In this document: one piece after another, positions 34,095-43,860 of the stretch
Position numbering within the stretch: the stretch's first letter is position 1
How the letters are laid out: each line of letters starts with the position of its first letter
Source: Streptomyces xanthophaeus
GTDB taxonomy: Bacteria > Actinomycetota > Actinomycetes > Streptomycetales > Streptomycetaceae
DNA: 64,000 bases
Assembly: GCF_030440515.1 (NCBI RefSeq)
Contig: NZ_CP076543.1
Span: 5,156,501-5,220,500 of the forward strand
Direction: 5' to 3'
The notes under the pieces: generated by a model
What the model was told of the DNA's origin: nothing
What the model saw: the letters and a program-made list of their open reading frames with translations, nothing else
Databases searched by the model: none
Program-made: the position numbers and the translations under genes

Positions 34095-34853
34095 CTAGAG
34101 CGTGAGCGACAGCAGCAGCGGTGCGGCCTTCCGGTTCAAGGTGTCCGCCGCGGCCCGCAGCCGGTGTGCGTGCTCGACCGGCATCGACAGGGCCAGGCAG
34201 CCCACCGAGGCCCCGGCCGTGATCGGGACCGCCGCGCAGACCGTGCCCACGGCGTATTCCTGCAGGTCCAGCATGGGCACGGTGGCGGGCTGGGCGTCCA
34301 GCTTGGAGAACAGGATCCGCTCGTTCACGATCGTCTTCGACGTGAGCCGGGCGATCTTGTGCCGGGACAGGTGGTCGCGCCGCCCGTTCAGGTCGAGCTG
34401 CGTCAGCAGACACTTGCCGACCGCACTGGCGTGCGCGGCGGAGCGGAAGTCGACCCACTCGTGCACCTTCGGGGTGCGGGGACTGTCCGCGAACTGCGTG
34501 ATCCGGACCTCGCCGTCCACGTACCGGCTGATGTAGACGGCCGCGCCGACCGAGTCGCGCAGCCGGTCCAGGGTCTCCTGGAGCTTGTCGGTGAGCGCCT
34601 GCTGCCGGTCGATGCCGGAGCCGAGCAGGACGAGGGAATCCCCTATGGCGTAAGCGCCGTCTGACACCTGCAGGACATATCCCTCCCGGCGCAGCATGAG
34701 CAGCATCGGAGCGAGATGGGCTGCGGGCAGGCCGGTCTCACGCGCGATCTGCACGTCCGTCACACCGCCGGTGTGACGTGCGATCGTTTCGAGTACGCGT
34801 AGTGCGTACTGCACCGAGTGGAACGGCGCGGTCGGCTCGGGCTTCAGCGCCAC
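34095..34853 (-). CDS. IclR family transcriptional regulator
   Basis: 252 residues. The N-terminal winged helix (VLETIARHTGGVTDVQIARETGLPAAHLAPMLLMLRREGYV) is followed by the IclR effector domain, with GKCLLTQLD, then VPMLDLQEYAVGTVCAAVPITAGASVGCLALSMP. GTG 34853 has GGGGGAAA just upstream. It is divergent from a luciferase-like monooxygenase gene across 250 bp that hold a perfect palindrome. It probably regulates that gene or itself. Confidence 0.9.
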   Translation of the reverse strand: MALKPEPTAPFHSVQYALRVLETIARHTGGVTDVQIARETGLPAAHLAPMLLMLRREGYVLQVSDGAYAIGDSLVLLGSGIDRQQALTDKLQETLDRLRDSVGAAVYISRYVDGEVRITQFADSPRTPKVHEWVDFRSAAHASAVGKCLLTQLDLNGRRDHLSRHKIARLTSKTIVNERILFSKLDAQPATVPMLDLQEYAVGTVCAAVPITAGASVGCLALSMPVEHAHRLRAAADTLNRKAAPLLLSLTL

Positions 34854-34975
34854 GGTTTCCCCCTAGCAGGTTGTTACCGCTTGCCCTACCACGATAGCCA
34901 TCAAGAGGCCCATGTGGAGCGCCGGTTGGGGAGATTGCTGGCTCAATTATGTCTGTCTGCCTGGACCTACTCCAT

Positions 34976-34987
34976 TGGCATATGCCA
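34976..34987. promoter_or_regulatory. Perfect 12-bp palindrome between IclR and LLM genes
   Basis: TGGCATATGCCA lies about 120 bp from both starts. It is a candidate operator; no other clear element is visible in this 250-bp gap apart from AT-richer stretches near 34940. Confidence 0.45.
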
Positions 34988-35103
34988 GCGGCATGACCAG
35001 CGCCTTGTCCCTCCGGGAATGCCCGGCGGCCGCCCACGGTTCGAGTTCTTCGTACGGTGTCGCACTGATGCCGCACGCACAGGAGAGCGAAACGGGAGCG
35101 ACG

Positions 35104-36243
35104 ATGAGTGACGCAGGGGACGACGCACAGGCCCGCGTGAAGGCGGGCGCGGCGGAGAACCGGAACGCGAACGGGATCCGTGGCACCGCGCACGGCCGGG
35201 CGACCGTACCGCTCTCCGTCCTGGACCTCGTCACCGTCGGCGCGGGCAGCACCGCCCACGCCTCCCTCCGTACGAGCGTCGAGATCGCCCGCCTCGCCGA
35301 ATCCCGCGGCTACCACCGCCACTGGGTCGCCGAGCACCACTCCATGCCCGGCGTCGCCAGCTCCTCGCCCGCCGTGATCCTGGCCCACCTCGCCGCGCAC
35401 ACCTCCCGCATCCGGCTCGGCTCCGGCGGGGTCATGCTGCCCAACCACGCCCCGCTCGCCGTCGCCGAGCAGTTCGGCACCCTGGAGGCGCTCGCCCCGG
35501 GCCGGATCGACCTCGGACTCGGCCGCGCCCCCGGCACCGACGGCCGCACCGCCGCGGCGCTGCGCGGACCCGGGCGCCTCGACGAGGCCGCCGACGAGTT
35601 CCCCCGGCAGCTCGCGGAGCTCACCCGCTTCCTCGACGACGACTTCCCCGACGGGCATCCGTACGCCCGCGTGCACGCCGTACCGGGCCCGGTCCAGGGA
35701 CCCGCCGGCCGGCCGCCGCTGTGGCTGCTCGGCTCCTCCGGCTTCAGCGCCCGCCTCGCCGGCGAGCTCGGCCTGCCCTTCGCCTACGCCCACCACTTCT
35801 CGGCGGCCGGCACCCTGCCCGCGCTCGACCTCTACCGCCAGAGCTTCCGCCCCTCGGCCGTCCTCGACGCCCCCTACGCCGCCATCGGGGTCTCCGCGCT
35901 CACCGCCGACACCGACGCGGCGGCCCGCGCCCAGGTGCTCACGGGCGCACTGTCGATGCTGCGCCTGCGCACCGGACGGCCCGGCCTGATCCCGACGCCC
36001 GAGGAGGCTGCGGCGTACGCGTTCTCCCCGCTGGAGCGGGAGTTCGTGGACAGCTGGCTCGCGAACGTCGTCCACGGCACCCCCGACGAGGTCCGCACCG
36101 GGCTCGACGACCTGGCGAAGCGGACGGGCGCGGACGAGCTGATGCTGACCTCCAACGCCCACAGCGGGGCGGCCCGGTTGCGCTCCTACGAGCTCGTCGC
36201 GGATGTGTACGGCATGCCGGTGGAGGCGCCCGCCGCCGATTGA
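35104..36243 (+). CDS. LLM class flavin-dependent oxidoreductase (luciferase-like)
   Basis: 379 residues. After a hydrophilic 35-residue start, the luciferase-like barrel runs from VPLSVLDLVTVGAGSTAHASL through HRHWVAEHHSMPGVASSSPAVILAHLAAHTSRIRLGSGGVML and APGRIDLGLGRAPGTD. This N-terminal pattern matches the MsnO8/YhbW-like subgroup. It uses reduced flavin and O2; the substrate is not predictable. Start ATG 35104 follows GGGAGCGACG. A strong terminator follows. Confidence 0.9.
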   Translation: MSDAGDDAQARVKAGAAENRNANGIRGTAHGRATVPLSVLDLVTVGAGSTAHASLRTSVEIARLAESRGYHRHWVAEHHSMPGVASSSPAVILAHLAAHTSRIRLGSGGVMLPNHAPLAVAEQFGTLEALAPGRIDLGLGRAPGTDGRTAAALRGPGRLDEAADEFPRQLAELTRFLDDDFPDGHPYARVHAVPGPVQGPAGRPPLWLLGSSGFSARLAGELGLPFAYAHHFSAAGTLPALDLYRQSFRPSAVLDAPYAAIGVSALTADTDAAARAQVLTGALSMLRLRTGRPGLIPTPEEAAAYAFSPLEREFVDSWLANVVHGTPDEVRTGLDDLAKRTGADELMLTSNAHSGAARLRSYELVADVYGMPVEAPAAD

Positions 36244-36311
36244 CGGCGTGCGAACGGCGTTTGGCTGGTTTGTTGCCGAAACCTTGCGCGGAGCTGCCTG
36301 AAGGCAGCCTT

Positions 36312-36344
36312 AAACCGCTCGTCACCCGGGGTGGCGAGCGGTTT
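36312..36344 (+). terminator. Terminator after the LLM oxidoreductase gene
   Basis: AAACCGCTCG and CGAGCGGTTT flank an inner CACCC/GGGTG pairing (one mismatch). Confidence 0.85.
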
Positions 36345-36385
36345 CTGATGTGCGCTCAAGTCTCTGACTTGGGGAAATAGCGCCT

Positions 36386-36418
36386 GAGTGGTCTAGTCCT
36401 TCTTTGGTCCGAACCATT
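36386..36418 (+). promoter_or_regulatory. Tandem DasR-like boxes upstream of the chitinase gene
   Basis: GAGTGGTCTAGTCCTT (36386-36401) and TTTGGTCCGAACCATT (36403-36418) are two imperfect dre-type sites, matching the pair of TGGTC-type direct repeats known in Streptomyces chitinase promoters. They lie 81-113 bp before the ATG. Confidence 0.75.
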
Positions 36419-36498
36419 GACGTGGGGGTGGAGTGATCGCTATCACTTCTCTCACCCGAACCGCTTGATCTCCCCTCCCACCCCCACGGAGACAGCTC

Positions 36499-38193
<1,695 letters not shown>

Positions 38194-38352
38194 TCTCCCC
38201 CCACCCCGCGCCGAGCGACACCCCGCCCTGCCCCCACTCTCCCGGGGGCGGGGCGGAGGTGTGTGACATGGTTGCGGGATTCCGGACATCGCTCCGTGTC
38301 GGTATCGCTACGCTCGGCCACAAGTCAGTTCTCCGCTCGGAGGTGCCGTCCC

Positions 38353-39201
38353 ATGGCCGTCGTCCGCGACATCGATCCCAGCGCCTCGCCGCTGGACTAC
38401 TACAGCTACGAGCTGCGCCGGCTGAGGGAAGAGGCGGGCCTCAAGCAGGCGCAGCTGGGCGCGATCATCTTCTGCACCGGGTCGCTGATCGGCATGATCG
38501 AGAACGGCAAGCGGGTGCCGACCCGCGACTTCTCGGAACGGGTGGACGCGGCCCTCGGCACGGACGGGCACTTCTCCCGTCTGGTGGGCCTGGTCCTGCG
38601 GAGCGTGCTCCCTACTTGGTTCCAGGCCTTCGCCGAGATGGAGGCCCGGGCGACGTACATCTCCACGTTCCAGGCTCAGTTGGTCTACGGACTACTTCAG
38701 ACGGAGGCGTACGCGAAGGCTCTGGTGAGCGTGGAGTTTCCCGACCGGGCCGACGAGATCACGGCGGCCCGAATGGAGCGCCAGCGCATCCTGATGCGTG
38801 AGGAGCCGCCGGTTCTGCTGGTGGTGCTGGATGAGGCGCTGCTGCACCGGAACGTCGGCGGCCGCGAGGTCATGCGGGAGCAACTTGCCCATCTGCTGAC
38901 CTTCTTCGACCGGCCCTGGATCCAGATCCAGGTACTCCCCTTCTCGACCGGCGAACACAGCGGGATGATGGGGTCGTTCACTCTCCTCCGTTTCGATGGC
39001 GACCCCGATCTCTTCTACGCGGAGAGCTATGACTCGGGCCATATGACGGCCAATCCGCCAGTGATCAGGGAACGTTCGGTCGGATACGCTCGGCTGCAGG
39101 CCGCAGCCCTCCCGCCGGAGGAGTCGGCCCTTCTGATCGCACGCGTAATGGAGGAACGCTATGGGGACCAGTGTGGACCTGATGGGCGTGCAGTGGCGTA
39201 A
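38353..39201 (+). CDS. XRE-type regulator with DUF5753 (Scr1 family)
   Basis: 282 residues. The helix-turn-helix is at 16-70 (LRRLREEAGLKQAQLGAIIFCTGSLIGMIENGKRVP). The rest is a DUF5753-type domain (FQAFAEMEARATYISTFQAQLVYGLLQTEAYAKAL, LLHRNVGGREVMREQLAHLL, FSTGEHSGMMGSFTLLRF). Such proteins in Streptomyces nearly always pair with a DUF397 protein, as here, and related pairs influence development and antibiotic production. Start ATG 38353 follows CGGAGGTG. It overlaps the DUF397 gene by 41 bp. Confidence 0.92.
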   Translation: MAVVRDIDPSASPLDYYSYELRRLREEAGLKQAQLGAIIFCTGSLIGMIENGKRVPTRDFSERVDAALGTDGHFSRLVGLVLRSVLPTWFQAFAEMEARATYISTFQAQLVYGLLQTEAYAKALVSVEFPDRADEITAARMERQRILMREEPPVLLVVLDEALLHRNVGGREVMREQLAHLLTFFDRPWIQIQVLPFSTGEHSGMMGSFTLLRFDGDPDLFYAESYDSGHMTANPPVIRERSVGYARLQAAALPPEESALLIARVMEERYGDQCGPDGRAVA

Positions 39202-39421
39202 GTCGTCCTACAGCGGTACCAACGGGGGCGAATGCATCGAATGCGCCCCGCTCGGCACCGCCGCCTGGCGCAAGGCCTCGTACAGCGGAAGCACCGGCGG
39301 CGAGTGCGTCGAGGTGGCTGCCCAGCCCTGCGAGGTGGCCGTCCGGGACTCCAAGAACCCCGGTGGGCCGGTCTTCACGGTCACGGCAGCCGCGTTCGCG
39401 ACCTTCGTCCGGAGTCTCTGA
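39161..39421 (+). CDS. DUF397 protein with duplicated motif
   Basis: 86 residues. DUF397 normally has one W-R-K-S-S-Y-S motif; here there are two in tandem, WRKSSYSGTNGGECIECAPLG and WRKASYSGSTGGECVEVA, followed by the usual VAVRDSKNPGGPVFTVTAAAFATFV. Partner of the overlapping XRE gene, probably bound to it and modulating its activity. The stop is 3 bp from the convergent regulator gene. Confidence 0.92.
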   Translation: MGTSVDLMGVQWRKSSYSGTNGGECIECAPLGTAAWRKASYSGSTGGECVEVAAQPCEVAVRDSKNPGGPVFTVTAAAFATFVRSL

Positions 39422-39424
39422 CCG

Positions 39425-40411
39425 TCAGAGCCAGCCCTGCTGGGCCGCCTTGAGGCCGGCTTCGAAGCGGCTCGTCGCGTGGAGGCGTTCCATGAGGGCG
39501 GCCATCTGGCGCCTGACCGTGCGCAGCGACACCCCGAGACGCTTGGCCGCGGCCTCGTCCGTCATGCCCGAGGCCAGGAGCTTCAGCAGTTCCAGCTCGG
39601 TCGCGGTGGGGCGGGTGTCGCTGGGGCGGGGGCGGTCGGCTCCGAGCGGTACGGCGGAGTCCCACGTCTGCTCGAACAGGTTGGTCAGGGAGGCCACGAT
39701 CCCGGGCGCGCTGGTGCACAGGGCGCCCAGACGGGAATGGTCGGGGTCGATCGGGACCACGGCCACGGCCCGGTCGAATATCAGGAGGCGCGGCGGCAGG
39801 AGCGGACTCGTCCGCACCTGGCCGCCCTCTTCGGTGAGCCACCGCGCGTAGGCCAGCGTCGTCGGATCGTTGCGGGCGCTGTCCTGGTAGACCGAGCGCA
39901 TCTCGATGCCGCGGGCCAGTGCGCGCCGGTCCAGCGGCCGGGAGGCCTCCAGGCTCGCCTCGGACAGTGCGCCGCCCGGCAGGATCGCCAGGCATTCCCG
40001 GGACAGTCCGTGGGCGAGCTGCTCCAGCCGGCCCTGGATGGCGTCCATCCCCACGAGCCGCTCCGCGCCGTCGACCTCGGTGTTCGGGCTGAGCTCCGCG
40101 AACTCCGAGACCACCTGCGCCGCGGCCGCCTTGCTGCGGGCCAGCTCCTGCTGCTGCCGGGCCAGTTCCTCCTCCTGGCGGCGCAGCAGCAGCTCCAGGC
40201 CCAGTTCGGGTCTCACCGCGCGCAGCCCGCCCGGGCAGTCCCGTGACGGTCTGAGCAGATCGAGGTCGACGAGCCGGTCCAGGCCCTCGCGGACCTGGGT
40301 CTCGGTGAGGCCGAGGCGGGCGCTGAGCTCGGCGATCCCTCCCGAAGGGTCGGCCAGCATGCCCCGGTACACGGCTTCCACATCCGCTCCGAGACCCAGT
40401 GTCTGCAGCAT
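39425..40411 (-). CDS. LuxR-type regulator with TrmB-like N-terminal domain
   Basis: 328 residues from ATG 40411 (MLQTLGLGADVEAVYRGML). The N-terminal winged helix resembles TrmB (GGIAELSARLGLTETQVREGLDRLVDLDLL), followed by a coiled stretch (LELLLRRQEEELARQQQELARSK), a phospholipase-D-like sensor region (RECLAILPGG, RALARGIEMRSVY), and a C-terminal LuxR helix-turn-helix (LLKLLASGMTDEAAAKRLGVSLRTVRRQMAALMERL). The frame is open to a TTG at 40486, but a perfect palindrome covers that start, so the downstream ATG is preferred. It is divergent from the small peptide gene, which is its likely target. Confidence 0.85.
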   Translation of the reverse strand: MLQTLGLGADVEAVYRGMLADPSGGIAELSARLGLTETQVREGLDRLVDLDLLRPSRDCPGGLRAVRPELGLELLLRRQEEELARQQQELARSKAAAAQVVSEFAELSPNTEVDGAERLVGMDAIQGRLEQLAHGLSRECLAILPGGALSEASLEASRPLDRRALARGIEMRSVYQDSARNDPTTLAYARWLTEEGGQVRTSPLLPPRLLIFDRAVAVVPIDPDHSRLGALCTSAPGIVASLTNLFEQTWDSAVPLGADRPRPSDTRPTATELELLKLLASGMTDEAAAKRLGVSLRTVRRQMAALMERLHATSRFEAGLKAAQQGWL

Positions 40412-40477
40412 CTCCCAGCCCCCCGGCGGTAGTTGGGCGGCCCGGCCGGCGCCGCCTCCGCGATCGTAGGCGAAGTC

Positions 40478-40493
40478 TGGCACCAAGGTGCCA
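40478..40493. promoter_or_regulatory. Perfect 16-bp palindrome upstream of the LuxR-type regulator
   Basis: TGGCACC-AA-GGTGCCA lies between the divergent regulator and peptide genes. It is a likely operator for autoregulation and for the peptide operon. Confidence 0.6.
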
Positions 40494-40674
40494 GGCCTGT
40501 TGGTGACAGCCGGAACCTCTTCTTCGCCGGGCCCGGGGGCAGCAACATGGTGATCACCGGGACGGCGGGGAGGGAACTCCCCGACTCAGGCCAGAGCCGC
40601 AAGGACGATCCGGACCAGCGCGCAGCACACCGCACCGCCCGCATCGCTTCCGAGCCTGTGACCTGGGGGAAACC

Positions 40675-40857
40675 ATGTCCCATACTGCCCGCTTCGCCGC
40701 TGTCGTCGCCGTCTTCACCGCCCTGTGCGCCGGTGCCGTCACCACCACTTCGGTGACCGCCTCCGCCGGGCACCACCACGTCAGTGCCTCCGACGACGGC
40801 AGCATCAACTGGGACACCGCCCCCGTGTCGGTCGAGGACAGCATCAATTGGGACTAG
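40675..40857 (+). CDS. Secreted 60-aa peptide with two SINWD motifs
   Basis: 60 residues. Residues 1-31 form a signal peptide (ARFAAVVAVFTALCAGAVTTTS, cleavage near TASA). The mature part is only about 28 residues: a GHHHV segment, then DDGSINWD, a seven-residue spacer, and EDSINWD ending the protein. Start ATG follows TGGGGGAAACC. The tandem acidic-aromatic motif, the short mature length and the divergent regulator with a sensor domain suggest a signalling or processed peptide. I recognise no known family. It leads a four-gene same-strand unit. Confidence 0.7.
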   Translation: MSHTARFAAVVAVFTALCAGAVTTTSVTASAGHHHVSASDDGSINWDTAPVSVEDSINWD

Positions 40858-40862
40858 CCGGC

Positions 40863-41189
40863 ATGCGCGTCGTCCGAGCCTCCCTCTCAGGGCCTCGTGC
40901 CGATCCGGACCAGGAGGGCGTGCTCGCGCTCGTCTCCGATCTGATCTGGGCCCACACCCCCGCCGCGCACGGCCTCGAACACCTGCGGGCCAAAGCCGCC
41001 GGCGACGGCGTGGACGTCTACCTCTTCCTGCGGGCCGCCTCCGAAGCCGCGGCCCTCACCCAGGCGCACGCCATCCTCGACGGCGCCCGTGCCCCGCTGC
41101 GGGCGCACGGCTACCGCACCACCGAGCCGCACCGCGACCGTTCCCCAGGAGAACGCAGTGACCACCACCCTCCGTCAGGCTGCCCGTAA
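40863..41189 (+). CDS. Unrecognised 108-aa cytoplasmic protein in the peptide unit
   Basis: 108 residues from ATG 40863, five bases after the peptide stop. No signal peptide or membrane segment. The sequence begins with a beta strand and a helix (RVVRASLSGP, EGVLALVSDLIWAHTP) and has a central VDVYLFLRAASEAAALTQAHAIL, suggesting a small alpha/beta fold. The end reads through the ribosome site and first codons of the next gene (32-bp overlap), indicating coupling. It may handle the peptide; this is inference from position only. Confidence 0.65.
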   Translation: MRVVRASLSGPRADPDQEGVLALVSDLIWAHTPAAHGLEHLRAKAAGDGVDVYLFLRAASEAAALTQAHAILDGARAPLRAHGYRTTEPHRDRSPGERSDHHPPSGCP

Positions 41190-42363
41190 GAGCGCCGTGG
41201 CCGCCCTCTCCACCGCACTCGGCGCCGGCCTGCTCACCGCCGCGACCGTCGCCGCCGCCCCGGCCGCCGAGGCCGCGACCACCTGCAGCGGGACCGCTTC
41301 GATCTACGGCGTCCTTCCCGACGGCCGCCTCACCTTCAGCACCATCACCCCGGCCACCGGGGCGCTGAAGAAGGTGCGGGTCGGGGCGGACCTGGGGTTC
41401 GAGCCCAAGGCGATGGCCACCCTCAACTTCAACACGGTGCTGGTGACATCGACGACGGGCGCGCTCTACCGTCTCGACGTCCTCACCAACAACGAGTCCC
41501 TCGTCCTGGAGCGCCCGCCCGTCAAGATCTTCGACAGCGGCTGGACCCACGACAAGCTCACCTACGACGGACACGGCCACCTGTACGGCACGGCCGGCGG
41601 GCTCCTGCTCCAGTACCTGGTCTCACAGCCCAAGCCGACCGGCTCGGCGCACATCGGCCAGCGCAAGGAGATAGGCAGCGGCTTCGTCCTGAAGACGCTC
41701 ACGGCCGCCGGGGACGACCGGCTGCTCGCCACCACGTCGGCCGGCGCGCTCTACTCCTACAAGATCAACAGCGATGGCACCTGGGACCGCGACGACCTCA
41801 AGTCCTCCGGCTGGTCCGGCTTCGACCAGGTCGTCTCGCCCGGCGGCGGCCTCTACTACGGCCGGATCGAGACCACCGGCGCCATGTACTGGTACAAGGA
41901 CGCCAATCCGGCCGACGGCAGCGGCAGCGACATCGCGTACCACAACGACACCCCCGTCAACACCGGCGGCTGGACGCAGCAGCTGCTCTCCGCCCAGCCG
42001 GAGACCTTCAGCTGCACCGCCACCGCGGACCCGCTCGACGGCAGGGACATTCCCGCCGTGAAGGCGGCCGGCCGCGACCTGATGAACAAGCACGACGGCG
42101 GCGTCTGGAACAGCTCCACCCAGTGGAACTGCCTGGAGCAGCTCTGGGACCGGGAGAGCGGCTGGCGCTACTGGGCCGACAACCCGAACTCCACGGCGTA
42201 CGGCATCCCCCAGGCCCTGCCCGGTTCCAAGATGGACGCCTTCGGCGACGACTGGCGCACCAACCCGGTCACCCAGATCAAGTGGGGCCTGTCCTACATC
42301 GACGGCCGGTACGACACGCCGTGCGGGGCCTGGACCCACTTCCTGAACAACAACTGGTACTGA
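41158..42363 (+). CDS. Secreted beta-propeller (tachylectin-like) protein with lytic-transglycosylase-type C-terminus
   Basis: 401 residues. Signal peptide (SAVAALSTALGAGLLTAATVA), then a tachylectin-2-like propeller of about 250 residues with repeated blades (SIYGVLPDGRLTFSTI, GALYRLDVLTNN, VVSPGGGLYYGRIETTGAMYWY). The C-terminal 75 residues (WNCLEQLWDRESGWRYWADNP, AYGIPQALPGSKM, TQIKWGLSYIDGRYDTPCGAW) match the SLT-like domain of resuscitation- and aggregation-type proteins, with catalytic Glu in WDRESGW. Probably binds sugars and cleaves glycan. GTG 41158 has CCAGGAG upstream. Confidence 0.88.
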   Translation: MTTTLRQAARKSAVAALSTALGAGLLTAATVAAAPAAEAATTCSGTASIYGVLPDGRLTFSTITPATGALKKVRVGADLGFEPKAMATLNFNTVLVTSTTGALYRLDVLTNNESLVLERPPVKIFDSGWTHDKLTYDGHGHLYGTAGGLLLQYLVSQPKPTGSAHIGQRKEIGSGFVLKTLTAAGDDRLLATTSAGALYSYKINSDGTWDRDDLKSSGWSGFDQVVSPGGGLYYGRIETTGAMYWYKDANPADGSGSDIAYHNDTPVNTGGWTQQLLSAQPETFSCTATADPLDGRDIPAVKAAGRDLMNKHDGGVWNSSTQWNCLEQLWDRESGWRYWADNPNSTAYGIPQALPGSKMDAFGDDWRTNPVTQIKWGLSYIDGRYDTPCGAWTHFLNNNWY

Positions 42364-42482
42364 GCCGCCCCGAGCCGCGCACGCCCGCCCGCGCCCGCTC
42401 CCCGCGCTCTCCCCCTGCTTCCCCCCTCACCTCCCCGGCCCGGCGCGCGTACGTCAGGGCTGCCCAGAATCCGGAGACACCC

Positions 42483-43793
42483 ATGTCCTCGTCGTCCCTC
42501 AAGCGCCGCCTCGCCGCCACCCTGGCCGTCTCGGCCACCACCCTCGGCATGGTCACCCTCACCTCGGCGCCGGCCCAGGCCGCCGCGATCTGCGGCGGCA
42601 ACGTGTCGGTCTACGGCACCCTCCCCGACGGACGCCTCACCTACACGGCGATAGCCCCCAACACCGGCGACCGCGTCAAGACCCTGATCGGGGCGAACCT
42701 CGGCTTCACGCCCAAGGCGATGGCCACCCTCAACTTCAACACCGTCCTCGTGACCTCGACGGCCGGCGAGCTGTACCGCGTCGACATCCAGACCAACGAC
42801 AGCGCCCTGGCCCTGGCCGGAGTCACCAAGATCTGGGACAGCGGCTGGACCTTCGACAAGCTGACCTACGACGGCGCCGGTCACCTCTACGGCACGGTCG
42901 GCGGCGAGCTCCACCGCTACAACGTCTCCCAGGCCAAGCCCAGCGGGCCCGCCCACATCGCCAAGCACGCGGTGATCGACACGGGCTTCGTCCTCAAGAC
43001 GCTCGCCGCCGCCGGTGACGACGTCCTCATCGCCAGCACGGCCGACGGCCGACTGCTCTCGTACCAGATCAACGGTGTGGGGGACTGGGAGAGTTCGGTG
43101 CTCAAGAGCTCCGGCTGGTCGGCGGTCGACAACCTCGTCTCGCCCGGCGGCGGCCTCTACTACGGCCGTACGAACGGCGGGATGTACTGGTACCACGACG
43201 CCGACCCCACCGACGGCAAGGGCGACGACATCGCCTACCACCCCGCCGACCCGGTCGACGCGAGCGGCTGGACCCAGAGCCTGCTCTCCGCCTTCGCCAA
43301 CGACTGCACCTACCAGCCGCCGGCGCCCCCGACCCCCACCCCCTCCACCAAGGGCGGACAGATCGCCCGCAGCGAGGTCATGAGCCGCGCCGTGAACTGG
43401 CTGAGCCGTGACATCCCCTACAACCAGGGCGCCTACGCCTCCGACCCGGACGGCGACCACACCTACCGCACCGACTGCTCCGGCTTCGTCTCCATGGTCT
43501 GGCACGCCGGTACCAGCTACACGACCCAGAGCCTGCCGGGCATCGCCGCCACGATCTCCAAGTCCGACCTCCAGCCCGGCGATGCGCTGAACACCCTGGA
43601 CGGACACGTGGTGCTCTTCGAGAAGTGGGTCGACAAGGCCGCGGGGAAGTTCTCGTACATCCACGAGGCCAACACCAACGACGACATGATGCGTGGTCAG
43701 GACTACCTCAACGGCGGCACCGACGGCCGCATCGCCGGCCACGCGGCCTCGGGTTACGTCGCCCTGCGCTACGACAAGGTCGTGAACGGCTAG
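42483..43793 (+). CDS. Secreted beta-propeller protein with NlpC/P60-like C-terminus
   Basis: 436 residues. Signal peptide (KRRLAATLAVSATTLGMVTL), then a propeller very similar to the preceding gene (MATLNFNTVLVTST is identical in both; SPGGGLYYGR also). A Pro-Thr linker leads to an NlpC/P60-like peptidase domain with Cys in YRTDCSGFVSMVWHAG and His in LDGHVVLFEKW, resembling the domain at 25890-27278. So the same sugar-binding head is joined to a different muralytic domain than in its neighbour. ATG 42483 follows GGAGACACCC. A terminator follows. Confidence 0.9.
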   Translation: MSSSSLKRRLAATLAVSATTLGMVTLTSAPAQAAAICGGNVSVYGTLPDGRLTYTAIAPNTGDRVKTLIGANLGFTPKAMATLNFNTVLVTSTAGELYRVDIQTNDSALALAGVTKIWDSGWTFDKLTYDGAGHLYGTVGGELHRYNVSQAKPSGPAHIAKHAVIDTGFVLKTLAAAGDDVLIASTADGRLLSYQINGVGDWESSVLKSSGWSAVDNLVSPGGGLYYGRTNGGMYWYHDADPTDGKGDDIAYHPADPVDASGWTQSLLSAFANDCTYQPPAPPTPTPSTKGGQIARSEVMSRAVNWLSRDIPYNQGAYASDPDGDHTYRTDCSGFVSMVWHAGTSYTTQSLPGIAATISKSDLQPGDALNTLDGHVVLFEKWVDKAAGKFSYIHEANTNDDMMRGQDYLNGGTDGRIAGHAASGYVALRYDKVVNG

Positions 43794-43822
43794 CCCGGCC
43801 GGGCCGGACGACCACATGGTGC

Positions 43823-43853
43823 AGGCCGGACCGCCCATCGGGCGGTCCGGCCT
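43823..43853. terminator. Bidirectional terminator between the propeller operon and ALF gene
   Basis: A perfect 14-bp stem AGGCCGGACCGCCC with ATC loop lies between convergent stop codons. Confidence 0.88.
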
Positions 43854-43860
43854 CCTCGTG

